Assembly: GCF_000966195.1 (NCBI RefSeq) | Contig: NZ_LAHL01000005.1 | Span: 121,297 to 185,296 of the forward strand | DNA: 64,000 nt | From: Domibacillus robiginosus | Lineage (GTDB): Bacteria > Bacillota > Bacilli > Bacillales > Domibacillaceae | Direction of reading: 5' to 3' | In this document: positions 34,139 through 42,401 of the stretch, in pieces | Numbering within the stretch: the first letter of the stretch is position 1 | Layout: every line of letters begins with the position of its first letter | Translations under genes and position numbers: made by a program | Notes under the pieces: model-generated | Databases searched by the model: none | The model's input: the letters and a program-made list of their open reading frames with translations, nothing else | Told to the model about the DNA's origin: nothing

Positions 34139-35011
34139 ATGATTACGAGCATCGCAACAGATATGGATGGAACGTTACTAAACGGCAAAATGGAAGTGAG
34201 CGAAGAAAACCGTGCTGCTTTGAAAAAAGCGCAGGAGCTTGGGATCGAAGTCATTGTGGCAACAGGGCGCTCTTTCAAAGAAGCCCGTTTTGCCCTAGAA
34301 GGAACCGGGATTGAATGTCCAATTATTGCAGTAAACGGTGCGGAAATTCGTGACGCAAAAGGCGAAATTATTCAATTCACAGCGATTGAAGACGATCTGG
34401 CGTATGACTTGTACCGGCGTTTAAAAGATGTAGGTGTGTACTTTGAAGTGTACACCAATCAAGCAACCTACACAGACAATGCAGAAAAAGCAGTAGAGCT
34501 GTTGGTTGATATTGTTCTGTCTGCACACCCGGAAACGAACGTAGAAGAAATCCGTGAGCAGGCTAAGCTTCGTATTGAGCATGGTCTTGTGAAGCTAGTG
34601 AATGATTACGAAGAAATTATTCGTGATACAAGCCAGCACATTTATAAATTTTTTGTGTTTTCAACAGATCACAAGCTGCTTCAGCGAGCAGCAAACCGGC
34701 TTGATGGCATCAACGGCGTAGCGGTCAGCTCATCGGGTAATGAAAATCTAGAAATTACGAATGATCAGGCACAAAAAGGCATTACGCTTGAAAAGTACCT
34801 TGCCGATAAAGGACTTTCTATGAAAGATGCACTGGCTGTTGGTGATAACTACAATGACCTGTCCATGCTTGAAAAAGCTGGATACTCTTACGCTATGGGC
34901 AACGCAGATGCCAATATTAAAAAAGTAGCTCGTTTTGAGACGTCCCGTAATGAAGAAAGTGGAGTGGCAAAGGCGATTGAAGATGCACTAGAAAGAACTG
35001 CGGTCAAATGA
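34139..35011 (+). CDS. Cof-type HAD-IIB phosphatase
   Basis: 290 residues. HAD motif I is DMDGTLLNG at the N-terminus (two Asp), motif II VATGRS, and motif IV VGDNYNDLSMLEKAGYSYAMGNA. The large C2B cap lies between. Such enzymes remove phosphate from sugar phosphates, pyridoxal phosphate or flavin nucleotides. AAGAAGG before ATG 34139 fixes the start; the GTG at 34130 overlaps that site. It is followed by ilvA after 42 bp, perhaps on the same transcript. Confidence 0.88.
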   Translation: MITSIATDMDGTLLNGKMEVSEENRAALKKAQELGIEVIVATGRSFKEARFALEGTGIECPIIAVNGAEIRDAKGEIIQFTAIEDDLAYDLYRRLKDVGVYFEVYTNQATYTDNAEKAVELLVDIVLSAHPETNVEEIREQAKLRIEHGLVKLVNDYEEIIRDTSQHIYKFFVFSTDHKLLQRAANRLDGINGVAVSSSGNENLEITNDQAQKGITLEKYLADKGLSMKDALAVGDNYNDLSMLEKAGYSYAMGNADANIKKVARFETSRNEESGVAKAIEDALERTAVK

Positions 35012-35053
35012 TAAAATAATTCATACAATTCGCAATAAGAAGGAGAATTCGCC

Positions 35054-36301
35054 TTGTCTAAAGTATCAATAGAGGAAATCGTCGTGGCGAACCAGGTTTT
35101 AAAAGACGTGGTCACCAAAACGCCGCTTCAAAAAAATGAACTTTTATCAGCCCGTTACGGCTGTAATGTGTATTTAAAGCGTGAAGATTTACAGATTGTT
35201 CGCTCCTTTAAACTGCGCGGTGCGTATAACTTTATCCGGAGTCTGACGGAAGAGGAGCGGGCAAAAGGTGTAGTATGCGCAAGTGCCGGCAACCATGCGC
35301 AGGGTGTGGCGTATTCCTGCTTTGCTCTCGGCATCGAAGGAAAGATTTTTATGCCGTCCACGACGCCGCGTCAAAAAGTATCGCAGGTAAAACGGTTCGG
35401 CGGCGATAACGTGTCGGTTGTTTTAACAGGAGATACATTCGACGATTCTTACACAGCGGCCATGGCTTATTGTACGGAAGAAGAAAAAATGTTTGTTCAT
35501 CCGTTCGATGATTACCGGACAATTGCCGGACAGGGAACAGTCGCAGTTGAAATCTTGAACGATATGCAGGAACCCATTGATTATATGTTTTGTTCCATCG
35601 GCGGCGGCGGCCTTGCAGCAGGCGTCGGCTCTTACTTAAAGGGGATCAGCCCGTCTACAAAGCTAATCGGTGTTGAACCTGAAGGAGCTGCCGGCATGAA
35701 AGCTTCCTTGAACAGCGGACAGGTAACCCGTCTAGAAACGATCGATCCGTTTGTCGACGGTGCAGCCGTTAAACAAGTTGGTGATTTGACAATGGATATT
35801 TGCATGGACGTACTTGATGGCATATCCGTTGTTCCAGAAGGCAAAGTATGCACGACGATTCTGCAGCTGTACAACGAAAATGCGGTCGTAGCAGAGCCGG
35901 CAGGGGCACTTTCCGTAGCCGCACTTGATTTTTATAAAGATGAGATCAAAGGGAAAAACGTGGTTTGTGTGATTAGCGGCGGCAACAATGATATTGAGCG
36001 GATGCAGGAAATCAAAGAACGCTCGCTCATTTATGAAGGATTAAAGCATTACTTTATCGTTACGTTCCCGCAGCGCGCCGGAGCGCTGCGCAAGTTTATG
36101 GCTCAGGTGCTAGGTGAGCACGATGACATTACCCGCTTTGAATACACAAAGCGCACCAATCGTGATGAAGGACCGGTTCTGGTCGGCATTGAGCTAAAGC
36201 ATAAAGAAGACTATGCGCCGCTTGTAAAGCGCATGGAAGAAAACGGCTTCCCGTACATGGAAATCAACAGTGATCCACTGCTGTTTAACCTGCTTATTTA
36301 A
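35054..36301 (+). CDS. ilvA: threonine dehydratase (threonine ammonia-lyase)
   Basis: 415 residues, PLP fold-type II. The lysine motif is SFKLRGAYNFI (Schiff-base Lys near residue 57), the glycine-rich phosphate loop SIGGGGLAAGVGSYL, and C-terminal SGGNND. One ACT-like domain at the end (HYFIVTFPQRAGALRKFMAQ) matches the short biosynthetic form. It makes 2-oxobutanoate for isoleucine. The SASAGNHAQGV segment is the substrate loop. Confidence 0.92.
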   Translation: MSKVSIEEIVVANQVLKDVVTKTPLQKNELLSARYGCNVYLKREDLQIVRSFKLRGAYNFIRSLTEEERAKGVVCASAGNHAQGVAYSCFALGIEGKIFMPSTTPRQKVSQVKRFGGDNVSVVLTGDTFDDSYTAAMAYCTEEEKMFVHPFDDYRTIAGQGTVAVEILNDMQEPIDYMFCSIGGGGLAAGVGSYLKGISPSTKLIGVEPEGAAGMKASLNSGQVTRLETIDPFVDGAAVKQVGDLTMDICMDVLDGISVVPEGKVCTTILQLYNENAVVAEPAGALSVAALDFYKDEIKGKNVVCVISGGNNDIERMQEIKERSLIYEGLKHYFIVTFPQRAGALRKFMAQVLGEHDDITRFEYTKRTNRDEGPVLVGIELKHKEDYAPLVKRMEENGFPYMEINSDPLLFNLLI

Positions 36302-36307
36302 ACGGGC

Positions 36308-36347
36308 ATTAAAAAAGCTGATCTGCAAACGCAGATCAGCTTTTTAT
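36308..36347. terminator. bidirectional terminator, ilvA / bshB2
   Basis: AAAAAGCTGATCTGC and GCAGATCAGCTTTTT pair perfectly around AAAC, between convergent genes. Confidence 0.92.
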
Positions 36348-37052
36348 GTCGGTTACTTTGTCTTTGTCATCGAATGTATAGGTCCAGAAATACTCATAGT
36401 TAAACCGGTCGTGCAGCTCGCTTCCTTCTTCCGCGACACTTGCTTCAAGGTCTTTTAGCATCCAGATCGTCTGCGAAATGTGAGCTTTCATGGCCTCCAG
36501 CTTTTTATCATACACGTGTCGGATATCATAGTGAATATCCGCTGCGCCAATTTCCTCTAATGTGTTATTCGCAAACGCTACACAGTGAAGCTTTGGACGC
36601 TTGCTCTCTTCAATCGCCCGTACTGCTCGTACAACGGCTCGTGCTGTTGCTTCATGATCTGGATGAACAGAGTAGCCCGGATAAAAAGTGATAATGAGTG
36701 AAGGGTCCAGCTCATTGATCAAATCTGTTACAAGGTTCATCATTTTTTGATCGTCTTCAAACTCTAGTGTTTTATCGCGAAGACCCATCATGCGTAAATC
36801 CTGAATGCCGATGGCTTCGGCAGCTTTTTGCAGCTCGGCTTTGCGGATATCCGGCAGGGACTCGCGCGTAGCGAATGGAGGATTACCGAGGTTACGGCCC
36901 ATTTCACCGAGCGTTAAGCAGGCATAGGTAACCGGCGTTTTACGACCGGTATGAATGGCGATTGTTCCCGATACTCCAAATGCCTCATCATCCGGGTGAG
37001 GAAAGATGACAAGCACGTGGCGCTCTTGTTCAATTTCCATTGTTTCTGTCAT
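36336..37052 (-). CDS. bshB2: bacillithiol biosynthesis deacetylase BshB2
   Basis: 238 residues of the PIG-L/LmbE zinc deacetylase family. Zinc ligands are in FPHPDDEAFGVSG near the N-terminus and in YSVHPDHEATARAV. It removes acetyl from N-acetylglucosaminyl-malate, the second step of bacillithiol synthesis, and related enzymes also act on bacillithiol conjugates. It is paired with yojF as in B. subtilis (yojF-yojG), which favours BshB2 over BshB1. Confidence 0.9.
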   Translation of the reverse strand: MTETMEIEQERHVLVIFPHPDDEAFGVSGTIAIHTGRKTPVTYACLTLGEMGRNLGNPPFATRESLPDIRKAELQKAAEAIGIQDLRMMGLRDKTLEFEDDQKMMNLVTDLINELDPSLIITFYPGYSVHPDHEATARAVVRAVRAIEESKRPKLHCVAFANNTLEEIGAADIHYDIRHVYDKKLEAMKAHISQTIWMLKDLEASVAEEGSELHDRFNYEYFWTYTFDDKDKVTDIKS

Positions 37053-37069
37053 CGTCTTCAGTCCTTTCG

Positions 37070-37417
37070 TTACTTAAAAGGCGTCGTGCCCAGCTGAAGG
37101 GCGACTGCCAGTTTTCCATCAAAATCATGTCCAGCCATCAACAAATGTCCGCTTTCATCAAATCCGTAATGAGTGAGTCCCTCTGCATAGACCCAGCCAA
37201 TTGCAAGCTTCAGCCCAACACGAAAAGGACCATCGCCTACAATTTTGCCGTGTTCATATGTAAGCTTTGCATTGCGGATATAAGCACCTGCAGAGAAAAA
37301 CTTTTCGTTAAAATGTGATGCGTAAGCGCCGTTTGTCGTTTCCATATGAAGGTATACTTCCTGGCCGGCAAACTTATTAATAAGCTCCTGTACCTTTTCA
37401 GGTAAAATCGGTTCCAT
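37070..37417 (-). CDS. yojF: YojF-family protein (DUF1806)
   Basis: 115 residues, strand-rich, no catalytic motif seen (VQELINKFAGQEVYLHMETT, then GAYIRNAKLTYEHGKIVGDG). It is the conserved upstream partner of bshB2, separated by 17 bp, with GGGAGG before its ATG. Function unknown; a link with bacillithiol metabolism is inferred from the constant pairing. Confidence 0.87.
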   Translation of the reverse strand: MEPILPEKVQELINKFAGQEVYLHMETTNGAYASHFNEKFFSAGAYIRNAKLTYEHGKIVGDGPFRVGLKLAIGWVYAEGLTHYGFDESGHLLMAGHDFDGKLAVALQLGTTPFK

Positions 37418-37538
37418 GCCCGTTGACCTCCCGTCGAATTTCGTTCTTGCCCTATTGTACTAAAAAATAGTTCGAATGGCGAAAATCCCGCTTTTTCAGT
37501 ATGATAAAGAAGAAATCTATTAAGTAGGGGTGGTACAT

Positions 37539-38090
37539 ATGATTAAAAACATTATTCAAGAACGCCGTTCCATTAAAAAGTTTAATGGCAAGCCTGTAGC
37601 GCTGGCCGATGTAACGGCTGTGTTAGAAGCTGCTGTATGGGCACCGAATCATGGCTGCCGTGAGCCGTGGCGCTTTGTTGTTGCGGCGGAAGAAGGGCTC
37701 GAGGCCATCCGGAATACATTAAAAGAATGCACGATTCCTAAATGGAACACGCTTTCGGAGGAAGAGCTCAAGAAAAAAACAGCGGGCTTTGCACTTCCAG
37801 GAGCTTTTGTTTTTGTGATTGTGCCGGAAGATCCACGCCAAAAAGAACGGCTGGAAGATTTCTCGGCTGCGAGTGCGCTTATTCAAAATGCCCAGCTGCT
37901 GGCCTGGGAGCAGGGTATCGGTACATGCTGGAAAACACCGGCCTGGCTGGACGCGCCAAAGTTTCGTGAAGCGCTTGGTGTAAAGCCAGGAGAGCGAATT
38001 TTAGCACTGCTTCAGTTCGGTTATTACGATGAGCTGCCACCGGCAAAAGAGCGAACGCCGATTCAGGAAAAAATCACATATTTTAAATAA
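37539..38090 (+). CDS. nitroreductase-family FMN oxidoreductase
   Basis: 183 residues. The N-terminal IIQERRSIKKFNGKPV carries the FMN-phosphate arginines and the WAPNHGCREPWRF segment contacts the flavin; C-terminal GIGTCWKTPAWLDAPKFREAL is typical. AGGGGTGG 6 nt upstream picks ATG 37539 over the GTG at 37530. Physiological substrate unknown; relatives reduce nitroaromatics, quinones or flavins with NAD(P)H. Confidence 0.87.
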   Translation: MIKNIIQERRSIKKFNGKPVALADVTAVLEAAVWAPNHGCREPWRFVVAAEEGLEAIRNTLKECTIPKWNTLSEEELKKKTAGFALPGAFVFVIVPEDPRQKERLEDFSAASALIQNAQLLAWEQGIGTCWKTPAWLDAPKFREALGVKPGERILALLQFGYYDELPPAKERTPIQEKITYFK

Positions 38091-38121
38091 AAAATCCCGT
38101 CCATCTGGACGGGATTTTTTT
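38089..38121. terminator. bidirectional terminator, nitroreductase / pdxK
   Basis: AAAATCCCGTCC and GGACGGGATTTT pair around ATCT with A and T tracts outside, between convergent genes. Confidence 0.92.
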
Positions 38122-38122
38122 G

Positions 38123-38920
38123 TTATTTTTGATTGTAGGCGCCGTGCATCACTGGGCCAACGTACTCGTTTAGCTTCCAGCCGTGTTTGATTGCCGCATT
38201 TACGAAATCTTTCGCATTGTGGACGGCTGTTTTGACATCCTGTCCATTTGCCAGGTTTGCTGTAATGGCAGCCGCAAATGTACAGCCTGCTCCGTGGTTG
38301 TAAGGCGTTTGGTGTTTTTCGCCTTCTAGCAGCTCAAATTCGTTCCCATCATAGAAGAGGTCAATCGCTTTTTCGCTTTCAAGCTGCTTGCCGCCTTTGA
38401 CTACAACGTTTTTTGCCCCTAGTGAGTAAATTTTCTGTGCCGCTTCCTTCATCTCGTCAATTGTACGGATCGGGCCGACGCCGGACAGTTGCCATGCTTC
38501 AAATAAGTTTGGTGTTACCACCGTTGCAAGCGGAAGAAGAGAGTCACGTGTTGCTTCGGCTGCTTCAGGATTTAATACTTCGTCCTCACCCTTGCAGACC
38601 ATAACCGGATCGATCACTACTTTTTGGATATTATTCGCTTTAATAGAAGCTGCAGCGGTTTCGATAATTTCAGGAGTAGCAAGCATTCCGGTTTTCAGCG
38701 CGTCAATACCGGTTGACATCGCCGTTTTTAATTGAGCTTCGAGTGCATCAATAGCCAGCGGAAATACACCGTGGCTCCAGCCATTTTCAGGGTCCATCGT
38801 TACAATCGTTGTCAGGGCAGTCATGCCATAGGTGCCGTGCTCCTGGAAAGTCTTTAAGTCGGCTTGAATTCCGGCACCACCGCTTGTATCTGACCCTGCA
38901 ATCGTTAATGTCTTTTTCAT
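38123..38920 (-). CDS. pdxK: pyridoxine/pyridoxal kinase of the ThiD-like type
   Basis: 265 residues, ribokinase fold. N-terminal TIAGSDTSGGAGIQADLKTF and C-terminal NHGAGCTFAAAITANLANG (anion hole and catalytic Asp/Cys region) mark the ThiD/PdxK branch. It phosphorylates pyridoxine, pyridoxal and pyridoxamine for PLP salvage and may also act on hydroxymethylpyrimidine. The position next to ung is the same as for B. subtilis pdxK, which decides between the two names. Confidence 0.88.
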   Translation of the reverse strand: MKKTLTIAGSDTSGGAGIQADLKTFQEHGTYGMTALTTIVTMDPENGWSHGVFPLAIDALEAQLKTAMSTGIDALKTGMLATPEIIETAAASIKANNIQKVVIDPVMVCKGEDEVLNPEAAEATRDSLLPLATVVTPNLFEAWQLSGVGPIRTIDEMKEAAQKIYSLGAKNVVVKGGKQLESEKAIDLFYDGNEFELLEGEKHQTPYNHGAGCTFAAAITANLANGQDVKTAVHNAKDFVNAAIKHGWKLNEYVGPVMHGAYNQK

Positions 38921-38979
38921 GATGAAATTCCTCCTTTTTTACACTTCCTTTAGTTTAAGAAACAATGGGCAAATGTACA

Positions 38980-39009
38980 AGAAAAAACGCCCTTTTTTAA
39001 AGGGCGCTG
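38980..39009 (-). terminator. terminator overlapping the stop of the stress-protein gene
   Basis: On the minus strand CGCCCTTT and AAAGGGCG pair and a T6 run follows; the stem contains the stop codon at 38997. Confidence 0.8.
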
Positions 39010-39368
39010 TCATCGTTAGAATCAGCCGTGCTTCGTTGTTCTGTATGTTGATCGGTCGCAACCACTACAATAAGGCCCCGGTCAAGCTGTTCTTCGTACT
39101 CGGCTGCTTCGGATTCACCCAGGCCGAGGCTGTGGAGCTTTGCACGTAGCTCATCTCCGCGTTTTTTGAATACGTTGCTGACCGTCCCGGACAAGCCCTG
39201 CTCTTTTAAGCCGATTTCACCGCTGTTGGTTGCATCGGTTAACTGCTTGGACTCTTTTTTATCGTAAGCAAACACATAAATGTTTTCTTTAGACAGCCCG
39301 TCCTGTGAAAAAGCTGTTACAATACTGGCCGCTTCTGTATGATTTCGAACAATTTTCGCGGTATACAA
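38997..39368 (-). CDS. general-stress-protein-17M-like (YflT family) protein
   Basis: 123 residues. The N-terminal half (KIVRNHTEAASIVTAFSQDG, IYVFAYDKKES) is the small alpha/beta domain of YflT/GspM17, also found at the start of the YsnF-like protein at 59816. The second half has LGLGESEAAEYEEQLDRGLI, again shared in pattern. TTG start with GAGGAGG upstream. In Bacillus these are sigma-B stress proteins of unknown action. Confidence 0.82.
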   Translation of the reverse strand: MYTAKIVRNHTEAASIVTAFSQDGLSKENIYVFAYDKKESKQLTDATNSGEIGLKEQGLSGTVSNVFKKRGDELRAKLHSLGLGESEAAEYEEQLDRGLIVVVATDQHTEQRSTADSNDDSAL

Positions 39369-39469
39369 AGAAAAACCTCCTCGTATTTTCCCGTTTGCTC
39401 TTTTATACCCGCCCGCTTTATTTTTAAACAGCCGCTTCTTCCTTTATAATGAAGGAGGAGGTGAGCCGC

Positions 39470-40153
39470 ATGAGTAAAAAAATCTTAACAAATGACTGGG
39501 CGCCGCTTCTTGAAGGTGAGTTCGATAAGCCTTATTATCAAGAATTGCGGTCATTTTTAAAGGAAGAATACCGTACACAGGTGATTCATCCAGATATGGA
39601 CGATATTTTTAATGCACTTCATTTTACACCGTACGAGCATGTAAAAGTGGTGATCCTGGGCCAGGATCCGTATCATGGGCCGAACCAGGCGCACGGCTTG
39701 AGCTTTTCAGTTCAGCCAGGCATTAAACCACCGCCATCCTTGAAAAACATGTACAAGGAACTTAAGGAAGATGTTGGATGCGACATACCGAATCATGGGT
39801 ATTTGAAACAGTGGGCAGATGAAGGTGTTTTGCTGTTAAACACCGTTTTAACAGTTCGAGATGGAAAAGCTCATTCACATCGCAACAAAGGTTGGGAGAC
39901 GTTTACTGATCAGGTGATCAAGCTGATCAGTGAACGAGAAAAGCCGGTTGTGTTTTTATTGTGGGGAAAACCTGCTCAAAGCAAAAAAGCACTGATCGAT
40001 ACAAGCCGGCATGTAATCATCGAATCGCCCCATCCAAGCCCTTTGTCTGCCTCGCGCGGTTTTTTTGGCAGCCGGCCATTTTCCAAAGCGAATGATGCAC
40101 TGGCGTCTATGGGGGAGAGCCCCATCAACTGGTGTTTAAACAAACAGGTTTGA
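39470..40153 (+). CDS. ung: uracil-DNA glycosylase
   Basis: 227 residues, family 1 UDG. The catalytic water-activating loop is [20 protein letters not shown] (Asp) and the minor-groove loop is [21 protein letters not shown] (His). It removes uracil from DNA as the first step of base excision repair. GGAGGAGGTG upstream selects ATG 39470, seven codons inside the open frame. First gene of the ung-ywdI-ywdK operon. Confidence 0.95.
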   Translation: MSKKILTNDWAPLLEGEFDKPYYQELRSFLKEEYRTQVIHPDMDDIFNALHFTPYEHVKVVILGQDPYHGPNQAHGLSFSVQPGIKPPPSLKNMYKELKEDVGCDIPNHGYLKQWADEGVLLLNTVLTVRDGKAHSHRNKGWETFTDQVIKLISEREKPVVFLLWGKPAQSKKALIDTSRHVIIESPHPSPLSASRGFFGSRPFSKANDALASMGESPINWCLNKQV

Positions 40154-40216
40154 TTGTAACGTGTAAAAAAGCAAGCCAGCTGACGTTTCACGTGAAACGA
40201 AAAGCAGGGAAGGGGC

Positions 40217-40399
40217 GTGTTGAAAGCGGAACCGAATTGTATGAAATGCCGGCATTTTTTTGTCACGTGGGATGCGCAGGCACCCCGTGGCTGCCGTGCA
40301 TATGGATTTAAAACGAAACAGCTGCCGTCCGTGGTCGTTAAACGGTCATCGGGCCATCCATGTTTTCAATTTTCGTCGAAAGCAGGTGATAAAAAATGA
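40217..40399 (+). CDS. small cysteine-containing protein in the ung operon
   Basis: 60 residues: CMKCRHFFVTWDAQAPRGCR, AYGFKTKQLPSVVVKRSSGH and PCFQ, with four cysteines in a CxxC...C...C order. This fits a small metal-binding domain seen in several uncharacterised bacterial proteins. GTG 40217 has AGGGA at 6 nt; the following TTG is an alternative. It overlaps the ywdI start by 4 bases, so it is translated with the operon. Function unknown. Confidence 0.72.
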   Translation: MLKAEPNCMKCRHFFVTWDAQAPRGCRAYGFKTKQLPSVVVKRSSGHPCFQFSSKAGDKK

Positions 40400-40671
40400 A
40401 TGTATCTCATGAGAAAGTGCTGCAGAAAATGGAGCAGGAAATAGCTGCTGCAAGAAATGCCGGCCCGGGAGGAATGGAACGGCACATTTACGTTATTAAG
40501 TCGATGTGCGATTTGCTTATCGGTGCCGGGGTGGACATGCCCGCACCTGTACAGGCTGCCACACCAGCTGTCATGATGCCGCCGGCCCAGCCGCCTGTGC
40601 AGGTAGCAGGGCAGAAGGAGCGGATTGCCACAGAAGACGGCTCAAACGGAGATTCAATTTTTGATTTTTAA
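40396..40671 (+). CDS. ywdI: YwdI family protein
   Basis: 91 residues with a helical N-terminus (SHEKVLQKMEQEIAAARN, then HIYVIKSMCDLLIG), a Pro/Ala-rich linker, and the acidic end DGSNGDSIFDF. This is the YwdI (DUF5327) layout, in the position it has after ung in B. subtilis. Its start overlaps the end of the small Cys gene. Function unknown. Confidence 0.85.
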   Translation: MNVSHEKVLQKMEQEIAAARNAGPGGMERHIYVIKSMCDLLIGAGVDMPAPVQAATPAVMMPPAQPPVQVAGQKERIATEDGSNGDSIFDF

Positions 40672-40683
40672 AGGAGTAGAATC

Positions 40684-41055
40684 ATGAAATTATTTATTAT
40701 TTTAGGGGCTATTCATGCTTTTCTGGCCGTTGCCCTTGGTGCGTTCGGCTCGCATGGGTTAGAAGGACGGGTGGAAGCAAAGTATTTAGACATCTGGAAA
40801 ACAGCCGTTCAATACCAGATGTTTCATGCGCTCGGCTTACTAATTGTTGGCTTTTTAATCGGTCAGTTTTCAGGCAGCTCTATCCTTAATTGGTCCGGCT
40901 GGCTTATGTTCGCGGGCATTATCCTGTTTTCAGGCAGCTTGTTTGTTTTAGTGCTGACCGGTATTGGTAAGCTTGGTGCGATTACACCAATCGGCGGGCT
41001 GGCTTTTCTGGCAGCCTGGGTGCTGCTTATTGTGGCAGCCGTTAAAAATATGTAG
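40684..41055 (+). CDS. ywdK: DUF423 membrane protein YwdK
   Basis: 123 residues and four membrane spans. The N-terminus FIILGAIHAFLAVALGAFGS is followed by HGLEGRVEAKYLDIWKTAVQYQMFHALGLL, the hallmark of DUF423. It is 12 bp after ywdI with AAAGGAG upstream. Function unknown; conserved as the last gene of this operon. Confidence 0.9.
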   Translation: MKLFIILGAIHAFLAVALGAFGSHGLEGRVEAKYLDIWKTAVQYQMFHALGLLIVGFLIGQFSGSSILNWSGWLMFAGIILFSGSLFVLVLTGIGKLGAITPIGGLAFLAAWVLLIVAAVKNM

Positions 41056-41056
41056 T

Positions 41057-41088
41057 GGAAAGAGCGGCTTTCTTGCCGCTCTTTTTTA
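41057..41088. terminator. bidirectional terminator, ywdK / gerQ
   Basis: AAAGAGCGGC and GCCGCTCTTT pair around TTTCTT, followed by T's, between convergent genes. Confidence 0.88.
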
Positions 41089-41487
41089 ACCGTTATACGG
41101 ATAGTCGTATGCAATTTCGCCGTCAAAGGTAGCATAATCCAGGTAAAGAAGTGGAATTAAGTAGCGTTGTCCGCCTGATGGATGGCTTAGGATCAAGTGG
41201 TCACGTCCAGCCGCTTCAATTCGGCCGCGGAATACTTTCGCATTCCATTCTTTGTTGTTCTCAAAAGTTGTATACACAGTCACCATTTTACCGCGGTTTA
41301 AACGGAAAATATTTTCAATATAAGATTCCTCTACTTGCGGAACGCCAGGACCAGGAGTTACGCTAGGAGGCATTCCCTGCCCCATGCCAGGAGGCATTCC
41401 CTGTGGACCGCCCTGGCCCATATTTCCCGGATTCATGCTTCCCTGGTTCATATTTCCTTGAGCTGGCATGTATTGAAATGGATTCAT
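41086..41487 (-). CDS. gerQ: spore coat protein GerQ
   Basis: 133 residues. The first 50 are Gly/Met/Pro/Asn/Gln-rich repeats (GNMNQGSMNPGNMGQG), and the C-terminal 80 form the conserved domain (SYIENIFRLNRGKMVTVYTT, GRDHLILSHPSGGQRYLIPL). GerQ is cross-linked in the inner coat and is needed to keep CwlJ in the spore. It follows cwlJ by 18 bp on the same strand, as in B. subtilis. Confidence 0.93.
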   Translation of the reverse strand: MNPFQYMPAQGNMNQGSMNPGNMGQGGPQGMPPGMGQGMPPSVTPGPGVPQVEESYIENIFRLNRGKMVTVYTTFENNKEWNAKVFRGRIEAAGRDHLILSHPSGGQRYLIPLLYLDYATFDGEIAYDYPYNG

Positions 41488-41505
41488 GCAAAAAACGCCT
41501 CCTTT

Positions 41506-41928
41506 TTAGTAAACCGATGGACAAACGGAACGAAGCGGACTAAAAAAGCAATGGGATTTAAATCGGCCGGTGTTCGGCTGGTTATACCACTGAGTCGGGC
41601 ATCCGCCGGCTGGCTCAAAAAACCAAAGAGCATTGGAAGCTGGATGATAGCGGCCGCCTCTTAATACTTTTCGTGCCAGGTCGATGTCTTGCTGGCGGGC
41701 CCCCTGATAAAAATAGCTTTTCTGTGTAGCTTCAAAGCCGCCAGGAGACTGAAAAACCATTTGACGAATCGTACGGATATCCCTGAAATCAAGACAGTCA
41801 GCCCGTGTCCGATTTACGCCGACATTGCCAACCATCAGCATACCAAGCGAGCCTTCGCCTTCGGCCTCTGCGCGCATAAGGCGCGCCAAAAGCCTTACAT
41901 CTTCTTCCGTATGAGCGACAACAGCCAC
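41506..41928 (-). CDS. cwlJ: spore cortex-lytic enzyme CwlJ
   Basis: 140 residues of the SleB/CwlJ hydrolase family without a signal peptide, as expected for CwlJ. RLMRAEAEGEGSLGMLMVGN contains the catalytic Glu; WFFEPAGGCPTQWYNQ is characteristic. It degrades cortex peptidoglycan during Ca-DPA-triggered germination. GTG start with GGGAGGTG upstream. Expected to be transcribed late in the mother cell. Confidence 0.92.
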   Translation of the reverse strand: MAVVAHTEEDVRLLARLMRAEAEGEGSLGMLMVGNVGVNRTRADCLDFRDIRTIRQMVFQSPGGFEATQKSYFYQGARQQDIDLARKVLRGGRYHPASNALWFFEPAGGCPTQWYNQPNTGRFKSHCFFSPLRSVCPSVY

Positions 41929-42054
41929 TTCAACACCTCCCGATTTACTTTATGCAAAATGTCCAAAGTCGGTGCAAGGTCCGCACCCGAATGGGATGCT
42001 CCTCACAAAACATACCGTACGAGAATGACAGATGTGTCGACAAAAATGGCATAC

Positions 42055-42082
42055 AAAAAACGATGCCTAAAAGACATCGTTT
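42055..42082 (-). terminator. displaced hemQ terminator hairpin (full copy)
   Basis: AAACGATG and CATCGTTT pair, with TTTTTT following on the minus strand. The only other trace is 14 bases at 42382-42395 beside hemQ. The intact hairpin now lies about 320 bp beyond the hemQ stop, past repeat copy 3. Confidence 0.72.
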
Positions 42083-42381
42083 CGGACTGTAGACAAATGA
42101 TTGATAACGGTCACATGAATCGAATAAATTAGCGGCGTCCGGGCAGCTCCGCTTTCCATGGGGCAGACGCCGAGCCCGACTGCGCCTGGCGACTTCACCG
42201 GTCTCGGCTGTCCGCTCGTCCCATAGGAGTCTGCACTGCCCTCCCGCCGCCAAGTGGCTTGCATCAAGAATGTATAGAGCTAAAAAGGTCATATTTTTTC
42301 TTTTAAAAGAGAGAAAATATCTATCCAGTCCTTAGCTCTTTGATCTTCAACACTACTTATCGCCTCTTGTTTTTGAAAGAG
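42083..42381. repeat. composite GC-rich repeat, copy 3 (R module, empty L site)
   Basis: In reverse orientation to copy 1. The edge CGGACTGTAGACAAATG is the same as the right end of copy 1. The R module (about 42130-42262) has CTCCGCTTTCCATGGGGCAG and TCGTCCCATAGGAGTCTGCA and the CCAAGTGGCTTGC flank. The AT-rich spacer follows. Where copies 1 and 4 have the L module there is only ACTACTTATCGCC (42352-42364). The outer end at the hemQ side is truncated within GAAAGAGAAAGAC. Confidence 0.82.
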
Positions 42382-42395
42382 AAAGACATCGCTTT
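42382..42395 (-). other. half hairpin left from the hemQ terminator
   Basis: AAAGACATCGCTTT matches the 3' half of 42055-42082 (AAAGACATCGTTT) with one extra or changed base. The overlap AAAGAC with the repeat end suggests loss of the other half between short direct repeats. Confidence 0.5.
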
Positions 42396-42401
42396 AAAGG
42401 G

